The notes: generated by a model from the letters alone, not told the origin. Shown: positions 47,040 through 59,511, counted from the first letter of the stretch. The stretch is DNA of 64,000 nucleotides from Blumeriella jaapii (GCA_009599575.1 VWND01000018.1:310001-374000), one strand, 5' to 3'. Program-made: numbers and translations.

Positions 47040-48524
47040 ATGTCTTACAACCACCGCGCGAGCATCTTACCCAACATGCAGCAACAGAACCGCAGCAAGA
47101 AGAAGGAGGACGATAACGATCCCATGCGCCTGGTACCAATCCCCCTCGACTTACCCACGGGCGCGCGTACTGACAACGACCACAGCCCGACGAGGAAATC
47201 GCAGGTTGTTTCACGGACATCGGCGTGCCCTTCTCCGTCGCAGATCTCCAGAAACCCAACCCACAACAAGTCCAGATGATCTTCGAATGGTTCGCTGAGC
47301 TCGTGATGAATACGACTCGAGAAACGGTCGAACCAGCGATGCGCGCAGCAGCGGAGCACGTCTGCGGAGACTACATGGAGATCATCCCGGCGGAGACGCG
47401 CAACTTGATGGGGTTCTATGTCAGTTTGCGCAAGATGATCATAGAGTGCGGCATTACGGATTTCTCGTTCCAGGATCTGCACAAACCGACGCATGACCGC
47501 TTGGTCAAGATATTCTCCTACATTATAAATTTCGTGCGGTTCAGAGAGAGCCAGGCGCATGCCATTGATGAGCATTTCGATAAGGCGGAGAAGACCAAGG
47601 CCAGAATCGAGACGCTGTACATGGAGAACCAGGACATGGAAGCTCGATTGGACGAGATGAAGAGGAATAAGGCAGCTATGGAGGCACATGTTGCGGAGAA
47701 GATGAAGCGGAACGAGGAATTAAAGAGGAGACTCTTGGAGCTGCGCCAGAGCCAGGAGAAGGTCACCCGAAGATTCGAGACTGTGAAGGCGAAGAAGAGC
47801 GAGATGACGGCCATTCTGGAGGACAAGACTGCTACGACTTTAGTGTTGAGACAAGAGAGCGCTAAGCTGCGCCCATACGTTCTCCAATCGCCTGCCGCAC
47901 TTCAGGCGTCTCTGACTGAGCTTGGAAATGCTCTGAATGCCGAGAAAAGCCAAATCGATGCCATGGACCGACGAGCACGGGCTCTTCAGACGTCCACCGA
48001 TACCTTCTCGGTCGTCACTTCGGATGTAGCCTCATGCATAAAGCTGCTAGATGAGATCTCAGCCGAGTTGTCTAAGGAGGAGGAGGAAAATGTCCGAATA
48101 GACAAGCAGAGAGATGCCCTGGGAGAGCGAGGAAACAATGTCCGCGAAGTCGAAAGAACCGAAGGACTGCTGCAACGCCAACTATCGAAGTGGGTCGAAC
48201 GTACGGAGAAGCTGAGGGAGGGCAGTAAGGAGAAAGCTATGAGTGCTAAGGAGAGAATGGAGGAGCTACGGGCAGTTCATAGGAGGCTGACGGATGAGCG
48301 TGCTGAAAAGAGCCGTGAGATGGAGAGGCGGAGGGTTCGAATAGAGCAGACCGAGAAGAAGGCATGTCTAGCCCTGTCACGTCTGCTTAGATGTTTGCTA
48401 ACAGCTGTAGATGGCGGATTTGAAGGAGAACATCGAGAACGAGATCCACAGCTCCCATGACGAATTCCTGAAGATGGATTCGCACATCAAGCTGTACATC
48501 AAGGAGATGGAGCAGGCCATCTAA
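47040..48524 (+). CDS. NUF2: Kinetochore protein NUF2 (Ndc80 complex)
   Basis: Subunit of the Ndc80 complex that links kinetochores to spindle microtubules. Exons 47040-47132, 47186-48361 and 48411-48524 give 460 aa in frame. After a basic N-terminus ([20 protein letters not shown]) comes the Nuf2 calponin-homology head ([70 protein letters not shown]-like segment at residues near 140), then a long coiled coil from about residue 165 to the end ([20 protein letters not shown] onward). The second intron is a GC-AG intron: GCATGT donor, GCTAAC branch site, TGTAG acceptor; reading through it gives a premature end in a different C-terminus. The protein ends [11 protein letters not shown]. Confidence 0.93.
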
Positions 48525-48702
48525 GGCGTTTTGTTTTCTGGGTTCTTCTTTGGTTGGCTAGGGTATGGTAGGTTATTGGAGCAGTAGGATTGCTGGCAGC
48601 AAGAGGCGTTTGGGTATACCTCTTGAGATATCACGATAATGACCGCAATGCGTACCTACATTTTGGCCACGCCTCAGACCACACGCGACTACTATTTCGC
48701 AC

Positions 48703-49518
48703 TTATTGGTCTCCGTCCTCCCAGCCCCCTCTCTCAAAAATACACCATCTTCCCAGCACCCTTCCAACCTCTACAGTCCGCCCACTCCACCCTCCTTCCT
48801 CACTGTCCATGCCAGCGCGCCTCAAACTCCCATTCAACATCGGCACCCTCTCATCCCACCCCGTCTTCTTATCCTCATCCTCGCCCCATTCCCTCTCCTC
48901 AACCAGCATCAGCCTCCTGCCGCCCCTCCTCCCGGCTTCAACAAGCCCGGCAAGGCTATTCCCCAACCCTTGGGCGCTCCAATCACTCGTATCCCGGTGC
49001 AAAGACACCAAGCCATACACGAGCACCAACGGCTCCGTATTTCCCTTCTTCGCAAATCGCAATTGAGCGGGATCTGTCGGTACGCTCTTGTCGGGTCGGG
49101 GAGGCGGAGGCGGAAAAACAGATAAGTATGCGCGGAGATGAGATAGCGTTGGTATGAAGACTAGAGCTATGGATCTCGATATCGCGATCTGGTGGAGTGT
49201 CGCAGTCAGCAGCGGGTGTTTTTGCTGCGCTCCTCTCTCGCCTCGGCCTCCGCTTCCGCCTCCTTCTTCGCCATGTACAGCGGTATCTCGTTGCGTCTCA
49301 GAGGCTTCGCTATCAACTGGGGCCGAAGACGAACGCTGTGCGGGTGGAGGGGGCGGCGGCTGTTGCTGGACGGTGTTTGGCATGCATCGTTGCAGGGAGA
49401 GAAGGAAGGACGCGCGAGGCTGGCAGATGATGAGTGTCGTTGGGGACGTGTTGTGAGTGAGAATGTAGCTGAGGAGTTCCGAGGGCAGGGCTGGTGAGAG
49501 GGCGAGTGGTGTTTGCAT
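48703..49518 (-). CDS. Unrecognised conserved-looking fungal protein
   Basis: Single exon of 271 aa from ATG 49518 (MQTPLALSPALPSELLSYIL). The regular alternation THNTSPTTLIICQPRASFLL and HPLLTATLHQIAISRSIALV, then FIPTLSHLRAYLSVFP, and LVLVYGLVSLHRDTSDWSAQ, suggests an alpha/beta fold with long strands; a Gly/Glu/Pro-rich insert separates the first two blocks. I do not recognise the family. The frame stays open upstream to 49701, but that extension overlaps the AP-3 beta start and would leave no promoter, so the later ATG is preferred. Convergent with NUF2 (178 nt between stops) and divergent from AP-3 beta (181 nt between starts). Confidence 0.6.
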   Translation of the reverse strand: MQTPLALSPALPSELLSYILTHNTSPTTLIICQPRASFLLSLQRCMPNTVQQQPPPPPPAQRSSSAPVDSEASETQRDTAVHGEEGGGSGGRGERGAQQKHPLLTATLHQIAISRSIALVFIPTLSHLRAYLSVFPPPPPRPDKSVPTDPAQLRFAKKGNTEPLVLVYGLVSLHRDTSDWSAQGLGNSLAGLVEAGRRGGRRLMLVEEREWGEDEDKKTGWDERVPMLNGSLRRAGMDSEEGGWSGRTVEVGRVLGRWCIFERGGWEDGDQ

Positions 49519-49699
49519 GGTTGGGCGAAGGTTTGCGATGCCGAAGCTCGAAGCTTGTGTTGGAGGGGTGAGGCTCTGTTCTGGGACAGAGCGATTGTCC
49601 CACCAAAAAAAAGTGACCTCCGCCGTTGAGTTCGATCGAGCCACGAACCAACGAGCCCGAGTCCCCCATGCAAATCCACCGCGACAGCTACGCTCGCCC
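49519..49699. promoter_or_regulatory. Compact bidirectional promoter, 271-aa gene and AP-3 beta
   Basis: 181 nt between divergent start codons, with an A8 run near 49603-49611. Co-expression of the two genes is possible. Confidence 0.45.
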
Positions 49700-52313
49700 A
49701 TGGAGTCGATATCGCGGATCTCCAGCTTGCTGGAGAGTGGTATGTCTGCCTACTCTCCTTTTGGGTCGAGTAGATGAGCTTACAATGTGCCACAGCAAGA
49801 GAACTGACGCTCGATGCAGCTCAAGGAGCCAGGAGCGCACGCTTCTCTACCGTCAAGACGCTGCCAACAGCGCAGATCAAGAAGCTGCTCGATAGCAGGA
49901 ATGAGAGAGAGGTGCTGGAGGGGCTCAGGAAGGTGATTTCGGTACGTGCCCGAACCCGGTGGTCAATCCCCATCTCCCCCTTCCCCCGCTCGAGGAATAC
50001 AGGAAAGAGTGTACACTGATTTAAATGTACGAATAGATGATGTACCGTTCTCTACCTACACTCCTGTTTTTCTCATCCGTCGTCAAGAACGTCGCGTCCC
50101 CCAACATTGAGATCAAAAAGCTCGTCTACATCTACCTCCTCGCGCACGCTGAGTCCGAACCAGACCTGGCCCTCCTCTCCATAAACACCATCCAGAAGTC
50201 TCTCTCCGACCAGTCTCCCGCCATCCGCGCCCTCGCTCTGAAAACCATGTCCGGCATCCGCGTCCCTGTCATATCGCAGATCGTCTCTCTCGCCATCAAG
50301 AAAGGTCTGGGGGACATGAGTCCGCATGTGCGCAAAGCAGCGGCGCTCGCCGTGCCGAAGTGCTACAGGCTGGATCCTGGGACCAGGGCTCAGCTGGTGG
50401 AGTATTTGACCGTGCTGCTGGGGGACAAACAGTATTTCGTGGCTGGGGCGGCGGTGACGGCGTTCTTGGAGGTCTGTCCTAAGAGATTGGACTTAGTGCA
50501 TCCGCACTACAGAGGCTTGGTGCGGAAGGTGGTGGATATGGACGAGTGGAGTCAGTTGGCGACGTTGAGGCTTATGATGGTTTATGCAAGGAATTGTTTT
50601 CCAAAACGAACGAGGAGAGTCGTCAACAAGAGTAACGGGAGTGGAAAGACCAAGGGCTTCTATGATGACGAGGAAGAGGAGGAGCAAGAGGAGGAGACCG
50701 GAGAGGTGGTACAAGTTCTGGACCCAGATCTCGAGTTACTGCTGAAGAGTATTAAACCGCTTCTGCAAAGCCGGAACTCCGCAGTCGTGGTAGCTGTCAC
50801 CAGGGCGTATGTTTATCTCGGCACACCAGAGTACGTTGACCTCTCGATTGGCCCTTTAATAGCATTATTACGCGGGCCGCACGATATTCAACACATGGCA
50901 CTGTTCAATATCGTCTCGGTATGTCTCACACGACCACAAGCATTCGTCAAATATGCATCTCATTTCCTGGTCCACTCTATGGATCCGCCTCAAGTCTGGG
51001 AACTGAAACTGGAACTCCTTACGCTGATATTCCCGCACTGCGATGCTTACCTGAAGAGTCTTATCTTGAATGAGCTTGAGCATTTCTCGCAGAGCTCGGA
51101 TAAAGAGCTTGTCCGGGAAGCTGTCAGAGCTATTGGACGATGCGCCCAAAGCGATGCGAAGACATCGGCTCGATGCCTACGACTGCTCTTGAAACAGGTT
51201 ACCAGTTTGGATGGGAATTTGGTAGCCGAGTCATTGACTGTCATCAGACATCTGATCCAGCAAGACCCTGCTTCACACACAAGTACTGTTGTCCGATTAG
51301 CAAAAAACCTCGACACGGCAACAAATCCCCGTGCGCGAGCGTCGATCATTTGGCTGGTAGGGGAGTTTGCTGGTATCGATGGCGAGGACAACATCGCTGC
51401 AGACGTGCTCCGCATACTCGCCAAAGGCTTCGCCGACGAGGCGGAACCCGCAAAACTGCAAATTGTCCTCCTAGCTGCGAAAGTGTACCTGCACCATCTT
51501 AATCGCACAGCACCAGAAACATCCGCACCTACCGTAACAACACCACTAGCCTCTACCAACTACCCAACCGAAGGAATCGAGGGATTTGCCGAACTCGACG
51601 GCCCAGCACAAACCTCATTCTCGCCTCCACCGCCAGAACCTGAGCACCCAATAGTGCTACTGTGGAACTACATCCTCCTGCTCGCGCGATACGACACCTC
51701 ATACGACCTTCGTGACCGTACCCGCCTGTACAAAGCCCTCCTCATGGTCCCCTCATCCACTCAACTCGCAAGCCTCATGCTTCTTGCTCCCAAACCCGTT
51801 CCGCACACGCCTAGCCCATCAGAAAGCCGCACCAACTTCACGCTTGGTACGGCGAGTCTGGTTGTCGGCGAAGAAGGCGGACTTCATGGCTTGCGCGGCT
51901 ACGAGTCGCTGCCTGACTGGGTCGAAACCGGTGCCGAACCCGACGCTTCGTTGCGGGACACCGATAAAGTGGAGTATGAATCTAATCGAGTAGTGCCTGC
52001 GGGCGAGCGCCTGGATTCTGCGATCAAGGATTCGAGAATGGGGACATCGCCCGCGGGAACTAACGGGTTTGTTGGCGCTTCTGCTTCTGCCTCTATCCCA
52101 GGCAAGGAGAAGACGTTAGATGATTGGTTGGCGGAAGATGAGGAGAGCGATGAAGAAGAAGAGGAAGCGGAAGAAGAGGAAGAAGAACAAGAAGAAGAAG
52201 AAGAAGAAGAAGAAGAAGAAGAAGAAGAAGAGAGCGAAGAAGAATCTAGTGAGGAATTCGAGGACGAAAGCAGCGGTGAGGATGAGAATGAGCATGACAG
52301 ACTTGTTAAGTAG
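49700..52313 (+). CDS. APL6: AP-3 adaptor complex, beta subunit
   Basis: Beta subunit of AP-3, which sorts cargo from Golgi/endosomes to the vacuole. Exons 49700-49739, 49796-49941 and 50037-52313 give 820 aa in frame. The N-terminus MESISRISSLLESARELTLD is typical of fungal AP-3 beta; the trunk includes LLDSRNEREVLEGLRKVISM, NVASPNIEIKKLVYIYLLAH, QSPAIRALALKTMSGIRVPV, HVRKAAALAVPKCYRLDP and ARASIIWLVGEFAGI. An acidic insert (YDDEEEEEQEEETGE) interrupts the trunk near residue 275. The C-terminal tail is an extreme Ser/Glu tract, mostly encoded by GAA/GAG repeats (52150-52235). The gene is a distant paralogue of the AP-1 beta gene at the other end of the window. Confidence 0.94.
52150..52235 (+). 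repeat. GAA/GAG trinucleotide tract coding polyglutamate
   Basis: Near-perfect GAA/GAG codon run in the AP-3 beta tail, encoding more than 20 acidic residues with single Ala and Gln interruptions. Confidence 0.85.
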
Positions 52314-52800
52314 CGTTGCTAGACACGGAATTGTCAGAATTACAACGCAGAGCTTGAACTCTGAAAAGCAGGATTTCTTGAAAGTACAGCACGTAAGCTC
52401 ATATTTAGGAATCGGAAGTCATTAATACACGAAAAATCCAAACGATAAAGAAAGCGATTTACACTGAAATGTTTTCATCTGCCTGAGAAACAAAAAAAGA
52501 AGTGCGCGATCGACCAAGCTTGTGCGATGATCCGGCTCTGTTTTGCGGCTGCTTGCGAGCATAGACAGATGATCAAAGTTTCTTCAGGGGAACCGTCTTG
52601 ACCCTCACTATCCATTTGCAAAGCGAGAATGCAGACAACAGAAACATAGTGCAGAAAGATCAAAAGTACGCCTAGCAAAATGCATGATGCTACAAGACAA
52701 ACAATAGAACCAGCAAACAGCAACCACCTAACAAAGTGAGGTCAGACTGCAACACTAAGTGCGGTCTGCCTGAAGAATCTTTCCCCGTGTATCGACAAGT
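52314..52800. other. Convergent intergenic region
   Basis: About 490 nt between the AP-3 beta stop and the likely stop of the CCHC gene; 3' UTRs only as far as I can see. Confidence 0.5.
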
Positions 52801-55800
52801 CTACCATCGGCGGCTGCAAGAGGATGTTAGCGAACAACGAATTTGCCTGATTGTAATCAGACTGACCCATATGCCTCAGCAACAACTGGCTGTGGCCCCT
52901 TCTTTTTGCGAGCATTCACAACCGATTGGCTAAGCTTCCGCTTCTCTCCAGGCTTTGCCTCGCCGTATGCTTTACGACTTTCTAACTTATCCAGGATCAT
53001 CGCGGACGTAGGGCTGAGAGGGGTCCCCGTCGAATCGGAAGGGACTGACTCTCCCTCACTTGTCTCACGAGTCGTTTTGGGGGGCGAGGAGTGCACCTTG
53101 ACGTTGATTAGAGGGCTGTTCCTGGGCTCTTGAGTCGCAGGTTCTGCTCCGCCGTTCTGAGCATCCGTGCTTTGTGGTTCAGAGCCATTGCTGTAAGAGC
53201 CACGAGCGCTTCTATAGCCAGAATCTTGACGCTGCGGAGCATTGCCATCAAATCCGTTGGCAAAAGGTTGAGGCTGTTGGTAGGGACTATCTAATCGAGA
53301 TATAGAATCGGGAGGGCCATCCACGTTACAAATTGGCAAACCATGGTTGGACGTAGGCTGATAGCCATGATTCTGATATTGGGGATGAGAAAACGGTCCG
53401 TTTTGCGGAGGCCCTTGGTAGGTAGGGCTGGCTTGTGTTTGTGTATCGAACGGAACGGCAACTTGGGATACGTTCCCAAGAGACGGGTTCCGTTGTTGGC
53501 TATACTGCCCTTGAGGTTGGGCGTACTGCTGAGGAACCTGCTGGGGACCGTACTGCGGCGGACCGTGTTGCTGGAACTGTAGGCCTTGGCCGTTTACGAA
53601 GCTGTTGTCGGGAGTACTAAACTGAGAATTTCCATACTGGGGGCCAGGAACTGGGGTCTGGTGTGGGAAGACTTGGGGGCCGTTAACCGGATGGGCATGG
53701 TTGTAGGCTTGGTGCTGAGGTACTGTCCATTGAGGGACACCTTGTTGAGGGTAATTGTTTTGCGGGCCAAAGTTGTTCATTTGACCGTTATTGTAAGGAC
53801 CAGCTTGTACTGGCCCATGCCCGTACTGGGTGCTTGGGGCTCCGAAGTTTTGAGGTGGCCCGTTTTGGTAAGAAACATTAACGGGCGGTCCATATTGTGG
53901 GTTCCCTTGATGATAATTTCCAGCGGGCGAGCTTTGGTACTGGGCATTGCCAAAACCACGGTTGACGGGCGGTCCATATTGAGCTTGAGCGCCATATTGG
54001 TTGTGTATGGGGCCATTTTGACGGCACACGGGACCGTTTTGGTGACTCGGTTGAAACCCAACCTGATTCGCCATCTGAGGACCATATTGACCTGGCACCG
54101 GAACACCGTTGACTGGATTGATAGGCGGGACACTTTGGTTATCTATTGATGGACCCTGCTGAGCCGGCGGAACCTGTTGATGATTTGGAGACCGGCTAAT
54201 CTGTTGTTGCAAGGTCGCATTGGTGTTCGGAGGCGCAGAATTGGCTTCTTGAGGATTGTGACGTAGGGGGGCCGCTTGCGCTGGTTGGGATGAACGATCA
54301 CGTGGGACCTCTTCCAAACCGTTCATGTAAGCAGGAATTGGCGCTTTTCGAACAGGTTTGGCGGAGCCGGTAACCCCCAAAGAAGCCAGAAATGTCTCCG
54401 TTGGATCTTGAGGCGTGCTAGCACTCTCTCCCGGGAGTGGAGCCCAAGCATCATCGCCAGTTTCATCACATGGAGTTCCGCTGCGGTGAATGACCGGAGT
54501 TGTAGCATTCGGTGCTCGCATGACAACATCCTGATCACACTCCGCATAGTCGTTCTTTTGGCGCTTAACAACCTCGGTTTCTCCCTCTGCCTCGTCGCAT
54601 CTGGCACGTTTGCGAGAGTTGTTCCAAGTCTCTTCCTCCTCCTCCATTTCATCCACCATCAACCCATCCGTCTCCTCGTGGTGGGCAATTATCCACATAT
54701 CAAGCTCCTCGAAAGGAATAGCAGGACCATGCAGATCTATATCTGCAAAGGCCGGGTCTTCTTGCAGATATGACCATTGCGGCGAGCTTCGAATCGGGCG
54801 TACAAACTCATCCAGGTTATCCTTTCTCGCATATCGGGATATCGAAGGCACCATTGTTGACCAGGCTTGGACCAAAGGCACGGGAGTCGATTTGGAAGTG
54901 TAAGTATCTAGTAAAGGCTGGGCCAGTTCCACAGTCTCGAAAGCCAGGGGTTCCTTGAAAATGCGCTTATACTCCCACTTGAACATGGCATCGGTTTCGT
55001 CCTCTTCTCCTACTTCGCCATCTTCGGGCTTGACTGAGCCACCTTGTTTTTGGCTAGTAACAGAGCTCTGCACGTGTTTCGCATTCTTCTCTATAGAATC
55101 TTCACCACGCCCGTAACTCCCGTAGGGTGTGCTGGCTTCACTAGATGTAGGTGATTCGTCAACTTCTCCTTCTGGCCCCATGATAACAGTTGCATGAGAG
55201 CCTTGAGAGCCTCGGCGCGAAGCTTGATGAACGCTGCTCTGGCGAGATCCCGACGTCATTGAATGGTGTGATTGTGACTGCCGACCACGTTGAAGAGACC
55301 TGGATCGCTGTCTTCCCATCAGATTCATGGGGGGTTGCGAGCGTTCTCGTCTTACAGAAGGGTCACGTTGCATTGATTTGCCACGATGCGAATGATCACC
55401 GCGCTGTGTGGGGTTTTGTAGAGAATGACTGCGTTGACCAGAGCCGAGTTGCTGCATGGAATTACTTCGCCCCGGCGTCTGGTATGTAGGTTTAACCGCA
55501 GGCGGAGTAAACTTCCATTTTGATTGGTAGGGTTGGTGTTGTACCGGTAGTCCTTGATAGTTTCCACCGTAACTAGCATTCTGAGGCGTGTAAGGACTGG
55601 GGGCTTGTTGATAAGGTACGGGAGTTGGAGGAGCAAACTGCTGAGCCGGACCTTGGTAGGCAAGAGTGTTGTATGAAAAAGGTGCTGCAACAGGCGGAGC
55701 GTACTGATTATGTTGGAGCGGTTGAACAACAGGTCGAGGATATTGCTGAGGAACACCATAAGGCTGCGGCGGCGGCGGCTGTCCGTAAGGGTGCTGCGGA

Positions 55801-56286
55801 GTGGAAGGGCCATACTGGGGAGTGTTTTGTTGGTACGGGTGAAGATACTGAGTTGGATGTCCATGCTGTAGATGCTGCTGCTGAGAGTGAGGGTTCTGAA
55901 CTGGGTAGGGCTGGTATGGAGCCGGGTTGATCGCACTGTGATTGGTTACTATAGTACTCCACTATACTGCGCATACTTATATAGGGACGAAAATGTTGAA
56001 GTTGATAAGTCTGACTTCAACTTCAAGCTAGTCTCTGAGACCACTCGGTCTTGGCAACTTTTTGCCTAATCGCTCCTTGAAAACAGACATTGGAACTGCA
56101 AAGAACCGCTTACCCAGGAGTAGTCCTAGTTGCTTCAGGACAAGCCACGAGAAAATGCCCTTCGACGCCGCAGTTGAAGCAAACAGGTGGAGGGTTTGTA
56201 GCTCGGCGCTGGACTGGTGGCGGCGGCGCTCCCTGGTTCTGCTGCAACACAGGAGGGCCTGCTTGAGACCAGCCTCCTGCTGACAT
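52801..56286 (-). CDS. CCHC zinc-knuckle protein with long Q/P/G/N-rich region
   Basis: Exons 56286-56114, 55935-52867 and a 13-nt last exon 52813-52801 give 1084 aa. Residues about 36-49 form one CCHC knuckle (CFNCGVEGHFLVAC), a single-stranded nucleic-acid binder. Low-complexity Gln/Pro/Tyr sequence follows, then Arg/Ser-rich stretches (RQRSRSLQRGRQSQSH), a folded-looking segment (FKWEYKRIFKEPLAFETVEL to GPAIPFEELDMWIIAHHEET) and a prion-like region with many QYGPP, QNGP and related units (about 53.3-54.1 kb). The C-terminus is Lys/Arg-rich (RKKKGPQPVVAEAY). The last intron (52814-52866) has a GTCAGT donor, GCTAAC branch and TGCAG acceptor, giving an end GRRW; without splicing the protein ends GSV at 52857. 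The family is not named; an RNA-binding, condensate-forming role is inferred from composition. Confidence 0.8.
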
Positions 56287-57140
56287 GGTAAAGCGCGATT
56301 GGGTTGTATCTTAAGAAGTCATAGACCAGGGTGGATTGCTGGAGCTGAAGGATGTATCGAGAGTCTTGAGTTGGTTTAGAGTTCAACGATCGACCTAGAG
56401 ACTTCAGCTCTAGCCCAACAACGGCTTTAGAAAATCAATTCAAAGGATGGCGTTGTAGAACCGTAGATGTGTAAAGATGTGTGACCTCTCTTGACATGTA
56501 TGGAGCCGTTGGTGTCCAACCCAATGCTGGTGTAACGACAAGGGCTCCGTTCTGGACGCGACGAAGACAAACAAACAGCGGATCAAAGCAAGAAAAGGAG
56601 CAAGTTTCTATGCAGCGATTGCGGCAGCAGAGCTGACAAGTAAATGAATCGATGGAGGGTGTCGAGGGCGAGGAAGGAAAGGATACGCGAAGATCGATCT
56701 CGTTGAAAATTGACGGGAACGTGAAAATGTGAGCTCAAGGTCACGAGACTAGACGGAATCTAGGCCGGCGCGTCCGGATAAACGTAATCCCGATCTTAGT
56801 GAGTGCGACCGGACGGATCAACCCTCGAGCTAAGCATTCAACATTGACGACTCCTCTAACTTAAATAATTCAATCTTGAGTTGTAGAAAAAGAATACTCG
56901 CCACTTGGCCGATGACTTACTCTCTCTCTCTACGCATCGACCCTCAGTATGACCTGAATCTGTGGTCTAAGCGATCATGTTGTTGCGCCAGCACTCATCA
57001 CTGCAAGATTTCACTCCTTCAAGCCCTGAGCGGCCGACAACAACAGAGCTTCCTCGTGGCTACCACTACCCTCGACAATAGTCGGACATCCTCCCACTCT
57101 TAGGGGTTTCGGATTGCTGCCAACTACGGCTTAATACAAT
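56287..57140. promoter_or_regulatory. Divergent intergenic region, CCHC gene and PPG1
   Basis: About 850 nt between start codons. It carries both promoters; no gene, repeat or clear TATA box was seen. Confidence 0.5.
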
Positions 57141-58262
57141 ATGCCAGGCCTGCCGAGTGAGTTCACCTCGGGAACTCTGTGGGTACTGGAAACTTCGTCT
57201 TCTAACTCGTCTAGCTTCGGTCGACCTCGATGCCTGCATAGAAAGTCTTTACAAGAAGGAACTCCTGGCCGAATCCGTCATCGAAGCGATATGTGCAAAG
57301 ACCAAGGAGCTGCTGATGCAGGAGAGCAACGTGGTCCACGTGCAAGCTCCAGTGACGGTGGTGGGGGATATTCACGGCCAATTCTTCGACCTGATTGAGA
57401 TCTTCAAGATTGGAGGCTGGTGTCCGGATACAAATTACCTTTTTCTGGGTACAGGACATAGCTTCCTGGGAGTTACGGATGCAAGCTGACTTTTGGCAGG
57501 CGATTATGTTGATCGAGGCATGTTCAGCGTAGAGACGATTTCCCTTCTTGTTTGTCTTAAACTACGATACCCACACCGCGTACACTTGATTCGGGGAAAT
57601 CACGAGTCGAGAGGGGTGACACAATCCTATGGCTTCTACACCGAGTGCTCGCGGAAATACGGCAACGCCAATGTCTGGCATTACTTTACAGACATGTTTG
57701 ATTTCCTAACATTGAGCGTGGTCATCAATGATCAGATCTTCTGCGTGCACGGAGGTATGTTTTACCTTTCTCTGCATAATCATCGGGTCGCTAACAAGCA
57801 TCACCAGGTCTCTCCCCTTCCATCCACTCAATAGACCAAATCAAAATCATCGACCGCTTTCGCGAAATCCCCCACGAAGGCCCCATGGCGGACCTCGTCT
57901 GGTCTGACCCCGACCCGGAGCGCGACGAATTCTCGCTCTCACCTCGTGGTGCAGGCTATACCTTTGGCGCCCAGGTCGTCAAGAAATTCCTCGAGGTCAA
58001 CAACATGTCGCACATCCTGCGCGCACACCAGTTGTGCCAAGAAGGCTACCAGGTGCTATACGATGACCGGCTGAGCACGGTGTGGAGCGCGCCTAACTAC
58101 TGCTATCGGTGTGGCAATATGGCGAGTGTGCTGGAGGTCAGCTACACTGGAGAGAGATTCTTCAATGTTTTTGCGGCGGCGCCCGAAAATGATTTGCACA
58201 AGGACTCGCAGCAGACGGACAAGATTGCGGATGGAACGAGCTTGCCAGACTATTTTCTGTAG
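57141..58262 (+). CDS. PPG1: PP2A-like serine/threonine phosphatase PPG1
   Basis: Catalytic subunit of a PP2A-type phosphatase. Exons 57141-57156, 57215-57448, 57500-57754 and 57808-58262 give 319 aa in frame. The N-terminus is short ([20 protein letters not shown]); catalytic motifs are [44 protein letters not shown] and [12 protein letters not shown]. The block [20 protein letters not shown] and the short insert [19 protein letters not shown] match PPG1 rather than PP2A, PP4 or PP6. The C-terminus LPDYFL keeps the PP2A-family tail but lacks the RRTP of canonical PP2A. A second PP2A-family catalytic gene lies 30 kb to the left. Confidence 0.88.
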
Positions 58263-59362
58263 ATTGAGCGAGGGAGACGGAATTCTGCATGTCATGAGAA
58301 ATGCAAGGATCTGAGATGGAGGGTCTGGAAAGGACAGCTGGATGCTGTAGGGGAGTGCATTGTACGAGTAATACCCTTACGATAGATGAGAAATACGGAG
58401 GTCGCAGGTAATAGAAACCAATACAAGCAGAGAGTTCAATCTCGTGTCTTGCTATTGTGGCATCGTCGATTATTGCGCCAAGTCCTAATGCAACCCTTGT
58501 TGTTATCTACAAACTGCCGCTACTTTGTACTTTCTGCCGCAACGTGTGATCGGCTTTGCAAGGGTAGGCTCCTGCTTGGCCATTACTCTCACTTTCATCC
58601 CCGATCAAAACTTAAATCTGGAGTCTATTCTCCATTTGAGTTACTGTCTTACCCGGTCCTAATTTTCTCTTCTTGGAATTTGTACAGTCGCGAGCTCCTA
58701 GCTATAGGTATGTACTCATCTAATTACAAAATTACACATTGGTGATGCTTTTATTGTCCTGTTTTCTTGGATTTCTTGTTGTGCTTTACCTTTCTATGGA
58801 GATATGGAACTGGTGGAATTCTCCTTCATCTTTTGTGGAGTTGGTCTTGTTTTGATATTGCTTATTGATCACGAGCTATTATTGAACGTTGTAGGAGAGT
58901 AAAGAAAAGGAACTGGGAAAAAAGAGAGAAAAGAAGAAACCTTGCATTGAGAAAGCGGATCAGTCCTATTTACTCATGCAGTCCAGTAGCGCTGTCGAGA
59001 GCTCAAAGCAAGAGCTTCTAAGTCTATTCCTTCTAGAAGTGCACAGTTTCGGTTTCAATATCAACACTAACTTTAATTTTGGCCGTGAGGGATGATCTGA
59101 AATTTCGCTATTCCTACGACACAACCAATCATGACCCTAGTTCATAACATCCAAGCACGGCACATGCTACTGTATCCAAGATACGTAGATGTGAATGCAG
59201 GCAGCTCACGTAATGTACAAGCGGGCTTAGCCCTCTGCCACTGCTTACAAAGAGGTGCAATTGAAAGTGCTTTCGAAGTCTTTTGAGTGTTGCAATCGCC
59301 GTGGAGTTGTCATAAGTGTTGCAGTTTGCTTGAGGTAAGCGGTGAATAAGTCGGAGCGCTGC

Positions 59363-59466
59363 CCAATCAAAGTCAGGTCACGTGTATTATTGAACAATTT
59401 TCCTATGGAAAGGGAAGGAGTCATCTCTAAGGCAACGCAAAGCTTGCTTTGACAAGCTATATAAAT
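59363..59466 (+). promoter_or_regulatory. Promoter-like segment: CCAAT, E-box and TATA box
   Basis: CCAAT at 59363-59367, CACGTG at 59379-59384 and TATATAAAT at 59458-59466 are in the order and orientation of a strong regulated promoter, upstream of the ATG at 59689. Confidence 0.55.
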
Positions 59467-59511
59467 CCCAAGCCCTCGACTGTCGGCTACTTTTTAATCC
59501 ATACAAGGCAA

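Noticed and set aside
55600..55940. Apparent frame shift in the first part of the CCHC protein
   Set aside because: Recounting the A-run at 55676-55680 (five bases) keeps one open frame through the whole exon.
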